Shown in pieces: positions 8,496 through 17,839 of a DNA stretch of 39,494 nt. Position 1 is the first letter of the stretch. Each line of letters begins with the position of its first letter. The stretch lies in contig WRKT01000023.1 in the NCBI GenBank assembly GCA_009777995.1, positions 1-39,494 on the forward strand. Reading direction: 5' to 3'. Made by a program: the position numbers and the translations under genes. The DNA comes from Treponema sp. (GTDB lineage: Bacteria > Spirochaetota > Spirochaetia > Treponematales > Breznakiellaceae). Below the pieces are notes generated by a model. The model had not been told where the DNA came from. It was given only the letters and a program-made list of their open reading frames with translations, and made no database searches.

Positions 8496-9707
8496 TTGAG
8501 TTTTAAAAGATTTGGGGTTTTATTTTTCACTTTAATTTTCCTCGTTATTGTACCCTGTGCGGCGCAGAATTCCATCCTTACAAGGGAGGTGCTTGAAAAG
8601 CCTCTGGTTCAGCACTATATAAGGCTCTACGCTTCAGCCGATTGGAGGCCGGGCCTTATTGCCTCGATGGAAAGGGGTGCGCATTTCCTGACCTTCATTG
8701 ACTCTGAAATTGCAGAAATGGGAATGCCCTGGGAGCTTAGATACCTCCCCCTGATTGAGTCCAACTTTCTGCCCACTGCAGTGAGCAGTGCGGGCGCATC
8801 GGGCCTCTGGCAGTTCATGCAGAACAGCATGACCCCCTTTGACATGAGGATTGATGATTGGATGGACGAGAGAAGGGATTTCTGGAAATCCACTCAGGGT
8901 GCTTTAAGCAAACTAAAGGAAAATTACGATTTCTTCGGAGATTATTACCTGGCCCTTGCAGCCTATAATATGGGCCTTGGCGGGCTTAACAGGCTGATTC
9001 AAGAGTCGGGCATAGATGATTATTGGGTTCTTGCAGAGAGCGGCCTTCTTAGAAACGAAACCCTGCGTTATGTCCCCCGTCTTATTGCGGCAGCCTATGT
9101 GCTGACAAATGCCTCATACTACGGGATTGACCTTGATGAGCCTATCGATCATAGGTGGACAAGGGTTCCTGTCGGGCGCTCGGTTGATCTTCGGCTCTTG
9201 GCTGACCGCACGGGAATGGATAGGGATAAGCTTCTAATGGGAAATCAGGAACTTGTATATTTTATCACTCCGCCTGCGCGAAACCACTATATTAAGGTTC
9301 CCGGTTTTTACGTTGAAAGAATTACAGAGGCCCTTGAGAGAAGGGATATCACCCTCCTTGAATTCCATTATCATACAATCCGCTCAGGGGATACCCTGCT
9401 CGCACTCTCACGCCATTACGGGGTAACCGTGGATCAGATTCTTTCTGCAAATCCCGGGGTCCAGGAGAGGTATCTAAGACTCGGCAGTAGCCTGATGATT
9501 CCCGCAATAAGGGAAGTAGAGCCGTTTATTATTACTAGGCGTAACCCGGGGGTTTTCACGGGAGAGCATCAGGTTCAAAGGGGAGATACCCTATGGTCGC
9601 TTTCCATTGCCTATAACGTAGACCCCGAAAGCCTTGCAGAAGCGAACGGAATGGGGATAAATGACATACTTCGCGAAGGTATAATACTAAGAACACCGGC
9701 AAGATAA
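8496..9707 (+). CDS. Membrane-associated lytic transglycosylase, MltD-like, with two LysM domains
   Basis: Predicted to cleave the glycan strands of peptidoglycan in the periplasm. A signal peptide covers residues 1-23 (ends CAAQ; Cys21 may be lipidated). The SLT domain, about residues 70-200, has the catalytic glutamate in LPLIESNF (Glu88), the GLWQFM motif at 103-108 and the AAYN motif near 155-158, as in MltD/Slt70. Two LysM domains follow, about 297-340 (SGDTLLALSRHYGV) and 357-400 (RGDTLWSLSIAYNV), which bind the glycan. The start is a TTG; no other start fits the signal peptide. The length (403) is close to two-LysM MltD proteins. Neighbours are a TPR protein and an OmpA-domain protein, consistent with a wall-remodelling unit. 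Confidence 0.93.
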   Translation: MSFKRFGVLFFTLIFLVIVPCAAQNSILTREVLEKPLVQHYIRLYASADWRPGLIASMERGAHFLTFIDSEIAEMGMPWELRYLPLIESNFLPTAVSSAGASGLWQFMQNSMTPFDMRIDDWMDERRDFWKSTQGALSKLKENYDFFGDYYLALAAYNMGLGGLNRLIQESGIDDYWVLAESGLLRNETLRYVPRLIAAAYVLTNASYYGIDLDEPIDHRWTRVPVGRSVDLRLLADRTGMDRDKLLMGNQELVYFITPPARNHYIKVPGFYVERITEALERRDITLLEFHYHTIRSGDTLLALSRHYGVTVDQILSANPGVQERYLRLGSSLMIPAIREVEPFIITRRNPGVFTGEHQVQRGDTLWSLSIAYNVDPESLAEANGMGINDILREGIILRTPAR

Positions 9708-9726
9708 ACCGATAATTAAAGAAGAA

Positions 9727-11097
9727 ATGAAGAGATTTTTCCTGTTCTTTATCTGCTTAAGTACTCTTTTAATCCCCTGTAATGCGCAGGAAAGTCAGAT
9801 AAACTTTGATGTTTCCTTTTCGGCAAACTGGGCAGGGGGCCAATTGGTCGGGCAGACAGGTTTTAACTTGGCACAGGCAGGTTTAAGACTCCCGACAGGC
9901 AGGTTCCTCGGTGAAGAAACCCTGAGACAAGCATATCCCCAAATTCTGCAGCCCTATCTCCTTGCTCTGAGGGTGGACTCAAGCACCACCGTGAGGGATT
10001 TGGTCGGCCGTGGTGATATTTCTCTCGATCAACTCTATAATATTTCCCTCGAAGCAGGAAGAAACCCGGCAAGCCTTTCCGGTGATCTAAGCCGTATGAC
10101 AGGCCGGTTCTCCATCGATCTTGAAAGCATAAGTTCTCTGCTCTTGACCCACAGGCAGGTTAATAATCCGATAAGACCAATCCTTCCTGTTCCGACTCAA
10201 AATTACACCGGCATTATAATAATTGCAGACGATTTACTTCCTGTTCGCGGAAGAAGAACCTCTTCTTACCTTGAGCCCTGTCTTTTCCCGAAGATCTGGG
10301 ACACGGAAATGAATCTTATTTATGATTTAAGCATGTTTGACAGGTCGCAGAGTAATTCAATTGTCCGTTATGCTGCAACGCAGAGCATCTTTCGCCCGAC
10401 CCCGACAGGCCTTGACCCTGAACTTCTTGCGCTTGTCGGAGCGAACCCGATGCGAATAATTGCAAGGGAAGCTTTCGGCTTTGTCCCGACAGACCCCGTA
10501 ATCGATCCCTATGATGCACTGCGAATACTTTCAAGCGAACACAATCGCCGCCTCCTGGCTGAGGGCCGCGTGGTGCTTGTCCTTGATGAATCAAGGGTTC
10601 TCTTGAGTGAAATTAGCCCTGACGATCAGTGGCAGACGATGCCCACTTGGGGTTTTGCACTTGGCAACGAGCCTGAAAATAGGGGAGGGCTTCCTGCGGC
10701 AGTGGCCCTTTCGACGGTGCCCGGCATCGACATAGATATTATTCCCATTCCTGAAGGCATACTCCTTAGCATCAGAGACATTCGCTTCGCACCTGACCTT
10801 GCAGAGTTTCTCCCTGACGAAGTTTACCGCCTTGATATTATCGCTGAGGCCCTGCACATGATTCCGTATCAGACCTTCCTTGTAGAGGGTCATACAGCTT
10901 CCACAGGCCGTCCTACAGGGGAGATGGAGCTTTCCATAGAGAGGGCAAGGCGCATGGTTGAAGAGCTTGTAGAGAGGGGCATAAGCGAAGATCGCTTTGT
11001 TTACAGGGGATGGGGCGGGACCATGCCCATTGACGATAATGCCACCGAAGCGGGAAGAAATAATAATAGACGTGTGGAAATTACAATTTTAGATTAA
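9727..11097 (+). CDS. OmpA-family C-terminal domain protein, exported
   Basis: 456 residues with signal peptide (residues 1-20, cleavage after NAQ). The C-terminal 110 residues are an OmpA-like domain: the FLVEGHTASTGRP region, LSIERARRMVEELVERGI, and GWGGTMPIDDNATEAGRNNN followed by RRVEITILD. This domain normally holds an outer-membrane protein to peptidoglycan. The aspartate of the canonical GHTD motif is replaced by alanine (GHTA), while the RA arginine is kept, so binding may be altered. The first 330 residues are not recognised; they contain no obvious 8-strand porin pattern. It is the last gene of the 4391-11097 operon, 19 bases after the lytic transglycosylase. A long inverted repeat follows. 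Confidence 0.88.
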   Translation: MKRFFLFFICLSTLLIPCNAQESQINFDVSFSANWAGGQLVGQTGFNLAQAGLRLPTGRFLGEETLRQAYPQILQPYLLALRVDSSTTVRDLVGRGDISLDQLYNISLEAGRNPASLSGDLSRMTGRFSIDLESISSLLLTHRQVNNPIRPILPVPTQNYTGIIIIADDLLPVRGRRTSSYLEPCLFPKIWDTEMNLIYDLSMFDRSQSNSIVRYAATQSIFRPTPTGLDPELLALVGANPMRIIAREAFGFVPTDPVIDPYDALRILSSEHNRRLLAEGRVVLVLDESRVLLSEISPDDQWQTMPTWGFALGNEPENRGGLPAAVALSTVPGIDIDIIPIPEGILLSIRDIRFAPDLAEFLPDEVYRLDIIAEALHMIPYQTFLVEGHTASTGRPTGEMELSIERARRMVEELVERGISEDRFVYRGWGGTMPIDDNATEAGRNNNRRVEITILD

Positions 11098-11105
11098 ATT
11101 TTCAT

Positions 11106-11250
11106 CACTTCGTGCTTTCAGTCCACTCTAAATTTAATCACACAGCGAACACAGCGACACAGCGCTCACGGCGAGTTTCTAGAGTGGGCCAAACTCTGTA
11201 TCTTCGCTGTGAGCTCCGTGCCGCCGTGTCCGCTGTGTGATTTAAAAACA
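11106..11250. repeat. Long imperfect inverted repeat built from 9-bp units (MITE-like or structured RNA)
   Basis: Two arms of about 45 bases, 11133-11175 and 11201-11246, are reverse complements with a few mismatches. Each arm contains four tandem units of 8-9 bases with the core CAC(A/G)G(C/A)G; left-arm units are 11141-11149, 11150-11157, 11158-11166 and 11167-11175. The centre holds a further short stem (GAGTTT and AAACTC). A left flank, 11106-11123, is almost identical to 39319-39336, where a related element lies. The region 11098-11329 contains no convincing gene. It could act as a terminator after the OmpA gene or be a remnant of a small mobile element. Confidence 0.75.
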
Positions 11251-11329
11251 CGGAGATAGAAATCTGAAAAAAAAGTTAAAAAAGTTAATATATTTCAAAG
11301 CAAAACTCATTTCCGCGCAGTATAGGGGT

Positions 11330-12118
11330 ATGAAAAGAAAAAACATTTTATTCTTAGTTTTCTTTGTTTTACTGCTGTCCGGTTGTGAAGATCGGCCGAT
11401 TCTTTCGTCATACTCACTTGTGCTTCCTGAGTTGCCCGGGCACTGGGAGGAAGTACTTGGTGAGCCTCTCTGGCGAATTGAGTGGGTTAACGAGGTCGGG
11501 GTCTGGCAGAGACGGGAAGGCGTTGCGGGGACTAACTCAGGGACCGGCGGTCTTGAGCTTTCGCTTATCAACGAGTGGATTTATCCGGTTATAGCATGGC
11601 CCTATTGGCCTGACCTTGATCTGCACCCGGCACTTATGCGCCCTGCAGGCGGAATCTTCCCAAGAGATGTTTCGGGGGGAAATCTGGTGCTGACCTGGGA
11701 GGGCGGTGTTGATGCAGTCTTCTGGAAGGAGCTGGGGGCAGCGGCTGAGACAGGCTCGCAGAGACTTCCCTGGAACTTCGACTGGCCAAGGTTCAGGGAA
11801 ATCCTTGTTACGGGTAATATAAGTGATGAAGTGAAGGAAGACCCCTGGCTACCGGACTGGAGGGACATTGCCGCAAGGACTGTGCGTTCGGGCTTTGATT
11901 CAAGGCGCATAGTGCCGGAAAGATCGAATGAGCTTGTCATTTCGGAACTTACCGATATCGGGGGGCTCTGGATAAGCAGCTCACCCTTTAGGCCTCCGAT
12001 TAACGCACCGCCTGAAGGCCCCTTAGAGTTAAAAGTTTACGAAAGCACAGAGACTTGGGTGTCGAGCAAGGGAATTCTTAAGGGTTCAACCCGGGGCTGG
12101 ATTTTCATTGCACGCTAA
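11330..12118 (+). CDS. Lipoprotein, unknown function
   Basis: 262 residues. A classical lipoprotein signal is present: basic KRK, hydrophobic stretch, then LLLSGC with Cys19. The mature part is rich in tryptophan and proline (WEEVLGEPLWRIEWVNEVGV) and looks beta-rich. No known domain was recognised. It is followed after 52 bases by another unknown lipoprotein in the same direction; both end in a similar way (GWIFIAR here, GFMLISRQR there), so they may be distant relatives or work together. The start was chosen for the signal peptide; an AGGGG lies directly before the ATG. Confidence 0.8.
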   Translation: MKRKNILFLVFFVLLLSGCEDRPILSSYSLVLPELPGHWEEVLGEPLWRIEWVNEVGVWQRREGVAGTNSGTGGLELSLINEWIYPVIAWPYWPDLDLHPALMRPAGGIFPRDVSGGNLVLTWEGGVDAVFWKELGAAAETGSQRLPWNFDWPRFREILVTGNISDEVKEDPWLPDWRDIAARTVRSGFDSRRIVPERSNELVISELTDIGGLWISSSPFRPPINAPPEGPLELKVYESTETWVSSKGILKGSTRGWIFIAR

Positions 12119-12170
12119 GTTTGCACTATAAGCTTAATTGCATTAGTATTATTAGAATAAGACAGATAAA

Positions 12171-13094
12171 ATGAAGAAAAGATATAAAGCCGGCCTTGTT
12201 CTGCTCATACTCCTGCTTCTTCTGCCGGCCTTTTGGGGCTGTACGCGGAATAGATGGGCTGTGACAGCTCTGCATACCGAGCCAATAACCGAAGAAGCTG
12301 CCTCCGTATGGCCTGCGTGGCCCGCTCTCGCCCTGCTTAAGACAGGTGCAAACCCTCTTTGGTTTGAGCTTGGTTCCACGGGGCCTGTTCATATCATTTC
12401 CCCTGCGGCTGCGGCCCTTCCCGATTTTAAACCTTGGCCCCATGCAAGGCATATTACAGGGATCTTACATTGGGAAAGTTTTCTCGTAATGCTTGTTAAC
12501 AGGGACGGCTTTTTGGTTTTCAAAAAAAACGGAAATGATAATGGTGAGGAATTACTTTTATACAGAGTTGCCGACCGGCAGTTTTGGAATGATTATACAG
12601 CGGAGTCTCTTTTTATATGGGATGACAGGCCCCTTGCGCTTCTTTATAGAAACGACTTCTTCTCTCCACCCGCCGGCATATCTCCGAATCCCCAGGTCTT
12701 TACTCTTGATACTTTAAGCCCGATTCCCATTGGCTATAATATCGGGGCCTTCCGGAATATTCCCGCAGGCAGTGAGGCAGAAATTGTACATAAGGGCATT
12801 GACGATTATTGGTACTATCGGGTAAGGGAGAAGGAGAGTGCCGAAGCGGAATCACAGTATTTCCGCACCGGCGGTCTTGATTTTCCCGGGGAGAGAATTA
12901 ACGTTGAGCAGTGGAGGGCCTCCTATAGAAGCGAAGAGCCTGTCCTAAACGGCTTTACTCTTCCTCCCCTTGACGAGGGTTTTACTTATACCGGCTTTGC
13001 TATATTTGAGAATGTTATGATAGCCTCTTGGGAAGAACAGCAGGATGCAGGCATAGGAGCCGCAGGTTTTATGCTTATAAGCAGGCAAAGATAA
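12171..13094 (+). CDS. Lipoprotein, unknown function
   Basis: 307 residues. The signal peptide is strongly hydrophobic (LVLLILLLLLPAFWGC) with Cys24 as the likely lipidated residue; the lipobox FWGC is relaxed, as is common in spirochaetes. The mature protein has scattered aromatic motifs and no recognised domain. It probably forms a pair with the lipoprotein just upstream (52-base gap). Its stop lies 3 bases from the stop of the convergent cyclase gene, leaving no room for a terminator. Confidence 0.8.
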   Translation: MKKRYKAGLVLLILLLLLPAFWGCTRNRWAVTALHTEPITEEAASVWPAWPALALLKTGANPLWFELGSTGPVHIISPAAAALPDFKPWPHARHITGILHWESFLVMLVNRDGFLVFKKNGNDNGEELLLYRVADRQFWNDYTAESLFIWDDRPLALLYRNDFFSPPAGISPNPQVFTLDTLSPIPIGYNIGAFRNIPAGSEAEIVHKGIDDYWYYRVREKESAEAESQYFRTGGLDFPGERINVEQWRASYRSEEPVLNGFTLPPLDEGFTYTGFAIFENVMIASWEEQQDAGIGAAGFMLISRQR

Positions 13095-13097
13095 TCT

Positions 13098-15257
13098 TTA
13101 CTTTTCCGTAAAATTATAGATACTATCCCAGTCATTATCCGGTTCTTTCAAGATATATTCTCTGCACCGTTCGAGATAAAGAAGGGCAGGGCCGTCATCA
13201 CTTTTAAGCTCTAAGACCTTGTTAAAACTTGCCTCTGCTTCCTTCCATTTGCGCTTTTCAAAAAGTTCGAGTGCCTCGTTAAAGGCCTGTACCAGATCAA
13301 GCATTGGCCTTGGTGCATCTGCCTTTATTTCGAGTATCTCATAAACCTGCACCGGCTCATTAATACCGACAACCCTTATACGGTCTAAGCGTCGTGTAAG
13401 GAGTCTCCCGTGGGTTTGCTTGATTGTCTCTTCCGATGCTAAAATCTGCGTTCCGTATTGTTTGTTTATCCCCTCAAGGCGAGCTGCAAGGTTTACTGCA
13501 TTGCTTACTATCGTATAGTTCATCTTTTTCTGAGTGCCCATATTCCCGACTACCATATCGCCTGAATTAATACCGAACCGTGTATACAGTGGATAAGGGC
13601 TAAGGTTATGCTCGGACACATATTTATTGATTCCGTTTTCAAGGCGTCTCATTTGAATGGCAGTTATGCAAGTTCGCAGGGCATGTTCCGGAAGTTCCAG
13701 GGGAGCGCCAAAGAATGCCATTATCGCATCTCCCTCGTATTTATCGATTGTGCCCTCGTTATCAAGAATTACATCACTCATTGTGGAAAGATAGTAATTT
13801 AAAAGTTCCACCAACTGTTCGGGTGATAATACTTCTGCTATGCTTGTAAAGCCTTTGACATCGGTGAAGAGGACAGTCATATAACGCTTTTCCCCGCCGA
13901 GCTGAAGGCGGGTGGGATCGGAAACTATTTCCTCGACAACATCCTCGGAAAGGTAAGTGGAAAATGCTCGCCGCAAATTATTATTAAAGTATTGCAATTT
14001 TATATGGGCCTCTTCCACCTGTCTTGTTTTTCTCCTATAGAGTAGTACGTTTAAAAGGGCGAGGATTACCGAAACAGGGACAGCAACAAGCTGCAAGAAG
14101 GTCATATTCCGTGCATCTTCTCTCTGGGTGAAAATAAAGAAGTCCTGTATATCCACTCCCGCAACAGCATAGACATTGCCTTCGCTGTCGAATACAGGCG
14201 CATAAGCTGTAAGAAGGCCCTCCCATTCTGCTGTATAGTCACCAAGGTCTGTTAAATAAACCTGCCCTTCAAGAGCATAATATGCGGCCGCTTCATCAAT
14301 CTCCTCGAAGTCACCCGGCCCGACCATTGTTTCGGGATCCTGGTCACTGTCTATTATATACTGCTTCATGTTATTACCATGATCGCGCCAAAAGTATGCA
14401 AAGAGAATATTATTGTCTTCTGCGAAATTTATAAGCCGTTCTCTTAATTCTCCATATTCAGGGCGTTCCATATCTGCCTCTGTATGGAAAAGATCAAGCT
14501 CTTCGGCACTAACTAAAATTGCAAGTGATTGTACTGCAGATTTTAAGTGATTGCTTGTCATTTGTAAAACAGTTCTTTCATAATTTACCATCTGATAATT
14601 CACAAGCTCTGCTATGGATAAAATGAGGAGAGCTGAAACAAAAAATAATCCAAGGACCAGTCTTAACCAGATAGCTTTCTTTATATCTTTAAGTTCATCT
14701 TGAGCCGGCGCTGTTGTCCTATTGCGTGCAACTATCTTTGAGAAGAGGATTAAAAATGGAGTTCCAATTACTAAGACAGTTACGCTGTTTACACCTGTTG
14801 CGACAAAGCCTTGTATTGTAACCGTGCCAAAGTATTCGGTAAAGATTGAAAGGTCAAGAATTCTTGCAGTAAAACCGTAAGCCAGGAGGTTCGATGCCGT
14901 CTGAACGCCGGTAAAGAATAGTGCTTGCCTGAAACCGAATCCGCCCTCCTGTATTTTGAACTGTTTCGAGAAGGAGCCGATAATAAGGCCGAAAAGACCT
15001 GAAGCAACTATCCAGCTCCACCACAGTCCCCATCCTGCTACATGATCAACAAGGGTATGCCCGATTAAGCCGATGGCCAGCCCTGCAATGGGCCCGAAGG
15101 CTGCTGCAAAGATGGCAAGGATGGCATTCCCCGGGTACAGGTAAGTGTTTTCTACCCCGGTATTAAAAGAAAAATATCGGTTTAGTGCAAACATTAAAAG
15201 AGAGCCGACAATGATGGCGAGGCATGTTTTTGCGATAGCTTTAAAGTCAATTTTCAT
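13098..15257 (-). CDS. Adenylate cyclase with ECF S-component-like membrane domain and Cache-like sensor
   Basis: 719 residues, predicted to make cAMP at the inner membrane. Residues 1-180 form a six-helix membrane domain resembling the UPF0397/ECF riboflavin-type S component: [44 protein letters not shown] and [13 protein letters not shown] further helix (199-219) leads to an extracellular region (220-380) with [14 protein letters not shown] and [19 protein letters not shown], read as Cache-like; the hybrid kinase at 22897-25311 has a close relative. A helix at about 387-407 leads to the class III cyclase domain (454-640) with metal aspartates D466 (FTDVKGF) and D510 (KYEGDAI), purine-site K578 and T582, and N589/R593 (NLAAR). 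The Thr in place of Asp is the pattern of CyaC-like class IIIb adenylate cyclases. Residues 650-719 are TPR-like. GGAGA lies 11 bases before the ATG. It follows the GLUG lipoprotein by 37 bases and may be cotranscribed. Confidence 0.88.
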   Translation of the reverse strand: MKIDFKAIAKTCLAIIVGSLLMFALNRYFSFNTGVENTYLYPGNAILAIFAAAFGPIAGLAIGLIGHTLVDHVAGWGLWWSWIVASGLFGLIIGSFSKQFKIQEGGFGFRQALFFTGVQTASNLLAYGFTARILDLSIFTEYFGTVTIQGFVATGVNSVTVLVIGTPFLILFSKIVARNRTTAPAQDELKDIKKAIWLRLVLGLFFVSALLILSIAELVNYQMVNYERTVLQMTSNHLKSAVQSLAILVSAEELDLFHTEADMERPEYGELRERLINFAEDNNILFAYFWRDHGNNMKQYIIDSDQDPETMVGPGDFEEIDEAAAYYALEGQVYLTDLGDYTAEWEGLLTAYAPVFDSEGNVYAVAGVDIQDFFIFTQREDARNMTFLQLVAVPVSVILALLNVLLYRRKTRQVEEAHIKLQYFNNNLRRAFSTYLSEDVVEEIVSDPTRLQLGGEKRYMTVLFTDVKGFTSIAEVLSPEQLVELLNYYLSTMSDVILDNEGTIDKYEGDAIMAFFGAPLELPEHALRTCITAIQMRRLENGINKYVSEHNLSPYPLYTRFGINSGDMVVGNMGTQKKMNYTIVSNAVNLAARLEGINKQYGTQILASEETIKQTHGRLLTRRLDRIRVVGINEPVQVYEILEIKADAPRPMLDLVQAFNEALELFEKRKWKEAEASFNKVLELKSDDGPALLYLERCREYILKEPDNDWDSIYNFTEK

Positions 15258-15294
15258 GAATTATGTTCTCCAAATATTTTACTTTAACCCTATA

Positions 15295-17724
15295 TTACAG
15301 CGGAGGCCATGGGAGGATCTGTCCTCCTATACCCCGAAGACTTGGCATACCATTATTTCCGTTCCAGACCCAGTCGCTCAGGTTGAAGGAGAAGCCGGGG
15401 CCATTTGGACCGGTAGCTGCCCAAAATGACTGCTCTCTTAATTGTGCCGGTGCTACATCAACACCGTTTTTCATTCCTACAGTATTGAATGACCATGGTT
15501 GTTGAGGCGTTGAATTAAGAGTCATTGTAGCAAGGCCAAAGTTATTTATAAGGTTAGGAAGTGGAGCGATGCTTGTGCCTCCGATTATGCGCCCCGAGCT
15601 TGTTTGATCACCTGTGATATTCGGATTTAGTGCAAGTGAGTTTCGTACTTCACCCTGGTCGTTATGCCCCACAATGCCCCCGATACTTGGGCCGCTGCCT
15701 CCTGCATCAACATCGTTGACTGCAAAAGAGTACTCAATAACACCGTTAGTAATATTCTGTCCTGCCAGTCCACCGACATTACGGCTCGAGGTGCTCGAAT
15801 AGCTCATGCCTGTGACGTTGCCTGCTGCATAAGAGTTTGTTATTCTTGCTGCGATTTGATTTGTACCTGCTATACCGCCAATATAAATGCCGCTGCCTGT
15901 GACATTACCGCGGAAGAAACTTCCCGTAATTATAGCCTCAGAGGCTGTTGGGGTTTGACGCTGGTTTGTGCCAACAAGGCCTCCGATATTAGAGTGTTCC
16001 CCTTGAGTGGTGGGTAATATACGGATCGTTCCTGTTACTGAAGAATTACTAATACTTCCCCTATTTATTCCAACCAGGCCGCCAATATTTGTCAGATTAG
16101 TACCACTGGTGCCGTCAATGGTTAGATTGCTAACTGTTATATTTTCAATGATTCCATAGTTTTCGCCTGCAACTGCACCTACTGTGCTTTGGAGCTCAAT
16201 AATTGCATTTGCCAAGATAAAGTTCTCTACTGTACCTTCTGCTCCAATTTGGTAGAACATGCCCCCTGAATCAGTATTTACACCAACATTCATTCCGGTG
16301 ATGGTTCGATTATTACCGTCAAATGTTCCCGTGAAACGATTCCCTGTCGTTCCGATAGGAGTCCAATTGCCTGTAAGAGTGATGTTTGTTTCAAGACGGT
16401 AATGTGCAGAGAGGTTCCAGCCTGCTATCGGGTTAGATCTGCCGACCACCCGGAGCTGTCCCTCTGTAAAGATTCTGAAAGGGTCCGTCACTGTTCCCGT
16501 GCCGCCGTCCCAGCCGCTTCCGGGTGTAGTTGTGCTTAAATTATCCCCGTCAGTCAAAGTAAAGGTTCTTGTTAACGGCCCTGTCGTACCGGGGACAAGG
16601 GCAAGATTCACTATATGATCTGTACCGCCTGTATTTGCACCCGGCGAGCCGTAGCCGAAAATAGTACCGCCTGTTTTATTAAAGTTTTGAGCTGCGCCTA
16701 TATTTATAGCACTGCCTAGTTGACCGGTACTGTTACTCCTAATAGTGCCGCTTCTCATCGTGAAGGTTCCGGTATCAACATTCACCCCGCCCCCGCTCAT
16801 GGCGGCGGTGTTACCTTCTATTACGCCCCCTTCCATAATGAAGTTGCCGCCTGCAATGTTGACACCTCCTCCGGATGTGGCAGCATTGTCGTTTATAGTC
16901 CCGTCGTTCATGATGAAAGCTCCGCCGACTATACTCACAGCACCGCCTGCACCACTTGTATTATTGTTATTGCTTAAGGTTACACCACTGTTCATTACCA
17001 GCGTGCTGCCTGCAGGTACACTAATTAATGGATTTGCGACTGAAAACCCACCTCCATTAATTTCGAGGTTTCCCCTGCTCAAGTTTCCGCCGAGGGTTAG
17101 TGAACGGGTTGAGTTAATTGTAAACAGAGACTGGATAAATCCCTGCGCCCTGGTTATTGTTAAATTTCCGTCAGCAAGAAGAGTAGTGGGGCGGCTGACT
17201 GTAACCGGTGAGCTTGCAGTCCAGGCAGTGCCCTTTAGTAATAAGATGATAGGCCGGCTAGCCTCGCCGGGAGAGTTTATGGCAGTATTTATAGCATCCC
17301 AGCTATTTATCTCCATGACACTTACCATGTTAACATCGAAGCTTTCAGTGTCGTTCGGAGCGAGGGTTCTATAACCTATAGGTACGCCATCATCATCAGC
17401 CTCTCCAAGGCCCCGCAGTACAGTACCATCATAAGCATGCACTGTGATGAGCCAAGTTCCTGCAGGGACTGACACTTCGTTTGGGCCGTGCTTAAGGTCT
17501 CGTTCAACTGTTACACCTGTTTGGCTTATAAGCACCAGCTTATGCGATAATAGAAGGTGCTCTCCTTCTATTATATCAACCAATTGCCTTGATATACCCC
17601 CAAGGTTAATCCTAATAGTTGCAGTTCTCTCATGCTCGCCCCCTGCCAAGGGACCTGAGCAGGCAGCTAGATAAACTGCAAATATGCAAAAAACAGAGAG
17701 AATTAACATTTTCGATATTTTCAT
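15295..17724 (-). CDS. GLUG-motif repeat lipoprotein, surface adhesin-like
   Basis: 809 residues from the ATG at 17724. The frame extends upstream, but the signal peptide starts here and ends at a lipobox (VYLAACSG). An N-terminal beta-sandwich-like part (about 30-150) begins TATIRINLGG. A beta-helix section follows, made of repeats such as SGGGVNIAGGNFIMEGGVI. The C-terminal 400 residues carry several GLUG-type repeats (NIGGLVGINRGSISNSSVTG, IGGIAGTNQIAARITNSYAA, VGGLAGQNITNGVIEYSFAV). Such proteins are cell-surface, often adhesive, in gut bacteria. A paralogue with the same signal peptide and upstream block is at 18428-20029. The gene is divergent from a MazEF pair and lies 37 bases upstream of the cyclase gene. 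Confidence 0.85.
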   Translation of the reverse strand: MKISKMLILSVFCIFAVYLAACSGPLAGGEHERTATIRINLGGISRQLVDIIEGEHLLLSHKLVLISQTGVTVERDLKHGPNEVSVPAGTWLITVHAYDGTVLRGLGEADDDGVPIGYRTLAPNDTESFDVNMVSVMEINSWDAINTAINSPGEASRPIILLLKGTAWTASSPVTVSRPTTLLADGNLTITRAQGFIQSLFTINSTRSLTLGGNLSRGNLEINGGGFSVANPLISVPAGSTLVMNSGVTLSNNNNTSGAGGAVSIVGGAFIMNDGTINDNAATSGGGVNIAGGNFIMEGGVIEGNTAAMSGGGVNVDTGTFTMRSGTIRSNSTGQLGSAINIGAAQNFNKTGGTIFGYGSPGANTGGTDHIVNLALVPGTTGPLTRTFTLTDGDNLSTTTPGSGWDGGTGTVTDPFRIFTEGQLRVVGRSNPIAGWNLSAHYRLETNITLTGNWTPIGTTGNRFTGTFDGNNRTITGMNVGVNTDSGGMFYQIGAEGTVENFILANAIIELQSTVGAVAGENYGIIENITVSNLTIDGTSGTNLTNIGGLVGINRGSISNSSVTGTIRILPTTQGEHSNIGGLVGTNQRQTPTASEAIITGSFFRGNVTGSGIYIGGIAGTNQIAARITNSYAAGNVTGMSYSSTSSRNVGGLAGQNITNGVIEYSFAVNDVDAGGSGPSIGGIVGHNDQGEVRNSLALNPNITGDQTSSGRIIGGTSIAPLPNLINNFGLATMTLNSTPQQPWSFNTVGMKNGVDVAPAQLREQSFWAATGPNGPGFSFNLSDWVWNGNNGMPSLRGIGGQILPWPPL

Positions 17725-17746
17725 GACTTTCACATGCCCCTTTTGG

Positions 17747-17787
17747 GGTAAGTGTATCATTATTCTTCTTTGCGGTGAACCCCTCTT
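17747..17787 (-). promoter_or_regulatory. Conserved upstream block, copy A (GLUG lipoprotein)
   Basis: About 41 bases upstream of the lipoprotein at 17724, nearly repeated at 20051-20092 upstream of its paralogue. On the minus strand both share AAGAGGGG-GTTCACCG, a purine-rich middle and ATGATACACT(T/C)ACC. The TATGAT/AATGAT segment could be part of a -10 box; no clear -35 was seen. Confidence 0.5.
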
Positions 17788-17792
17788 GAGCA

Positions 17793-17821
17793 TTGACATG
17801 TATCTACATAAGGTATATACT
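17793..17821 (+). promoter_or_regulatory. Promoter for mazEF-like pair
   Basis: TTGACA (17793-17798) with a perfect -35 match, 17 bases, then TATACT (17816-17821). The expected transcription start is near 17828, followed by the AGGAGG ribosome site at 17829-17834, so the leader is very short. Confidence 0.65.
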
Positions 17822-17839
17822 TCTGCTCAGGAGGATATA

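Noticed and set aside
11098..11329. Small gene in the intergenic region after the OmpA gene
   Set aside because: The only open frames cross the inverted-repeat arms, with no ribosome site; the content is explained by the repeat element.
15258..15294. Riboswitch (for example FMN) before the S-component-like cyclase gene
   Set aside because: Only 37 bases separate it from the upstream gene and no conserved riboswitch elements are present.
17684..17839. Longer N-terminus for the MazE-like antitoxin
   Set aside because: It would overlap the divergent lipoprotein start, and a strong promoter plus ribosome site lie directly before the ATG at 17840.
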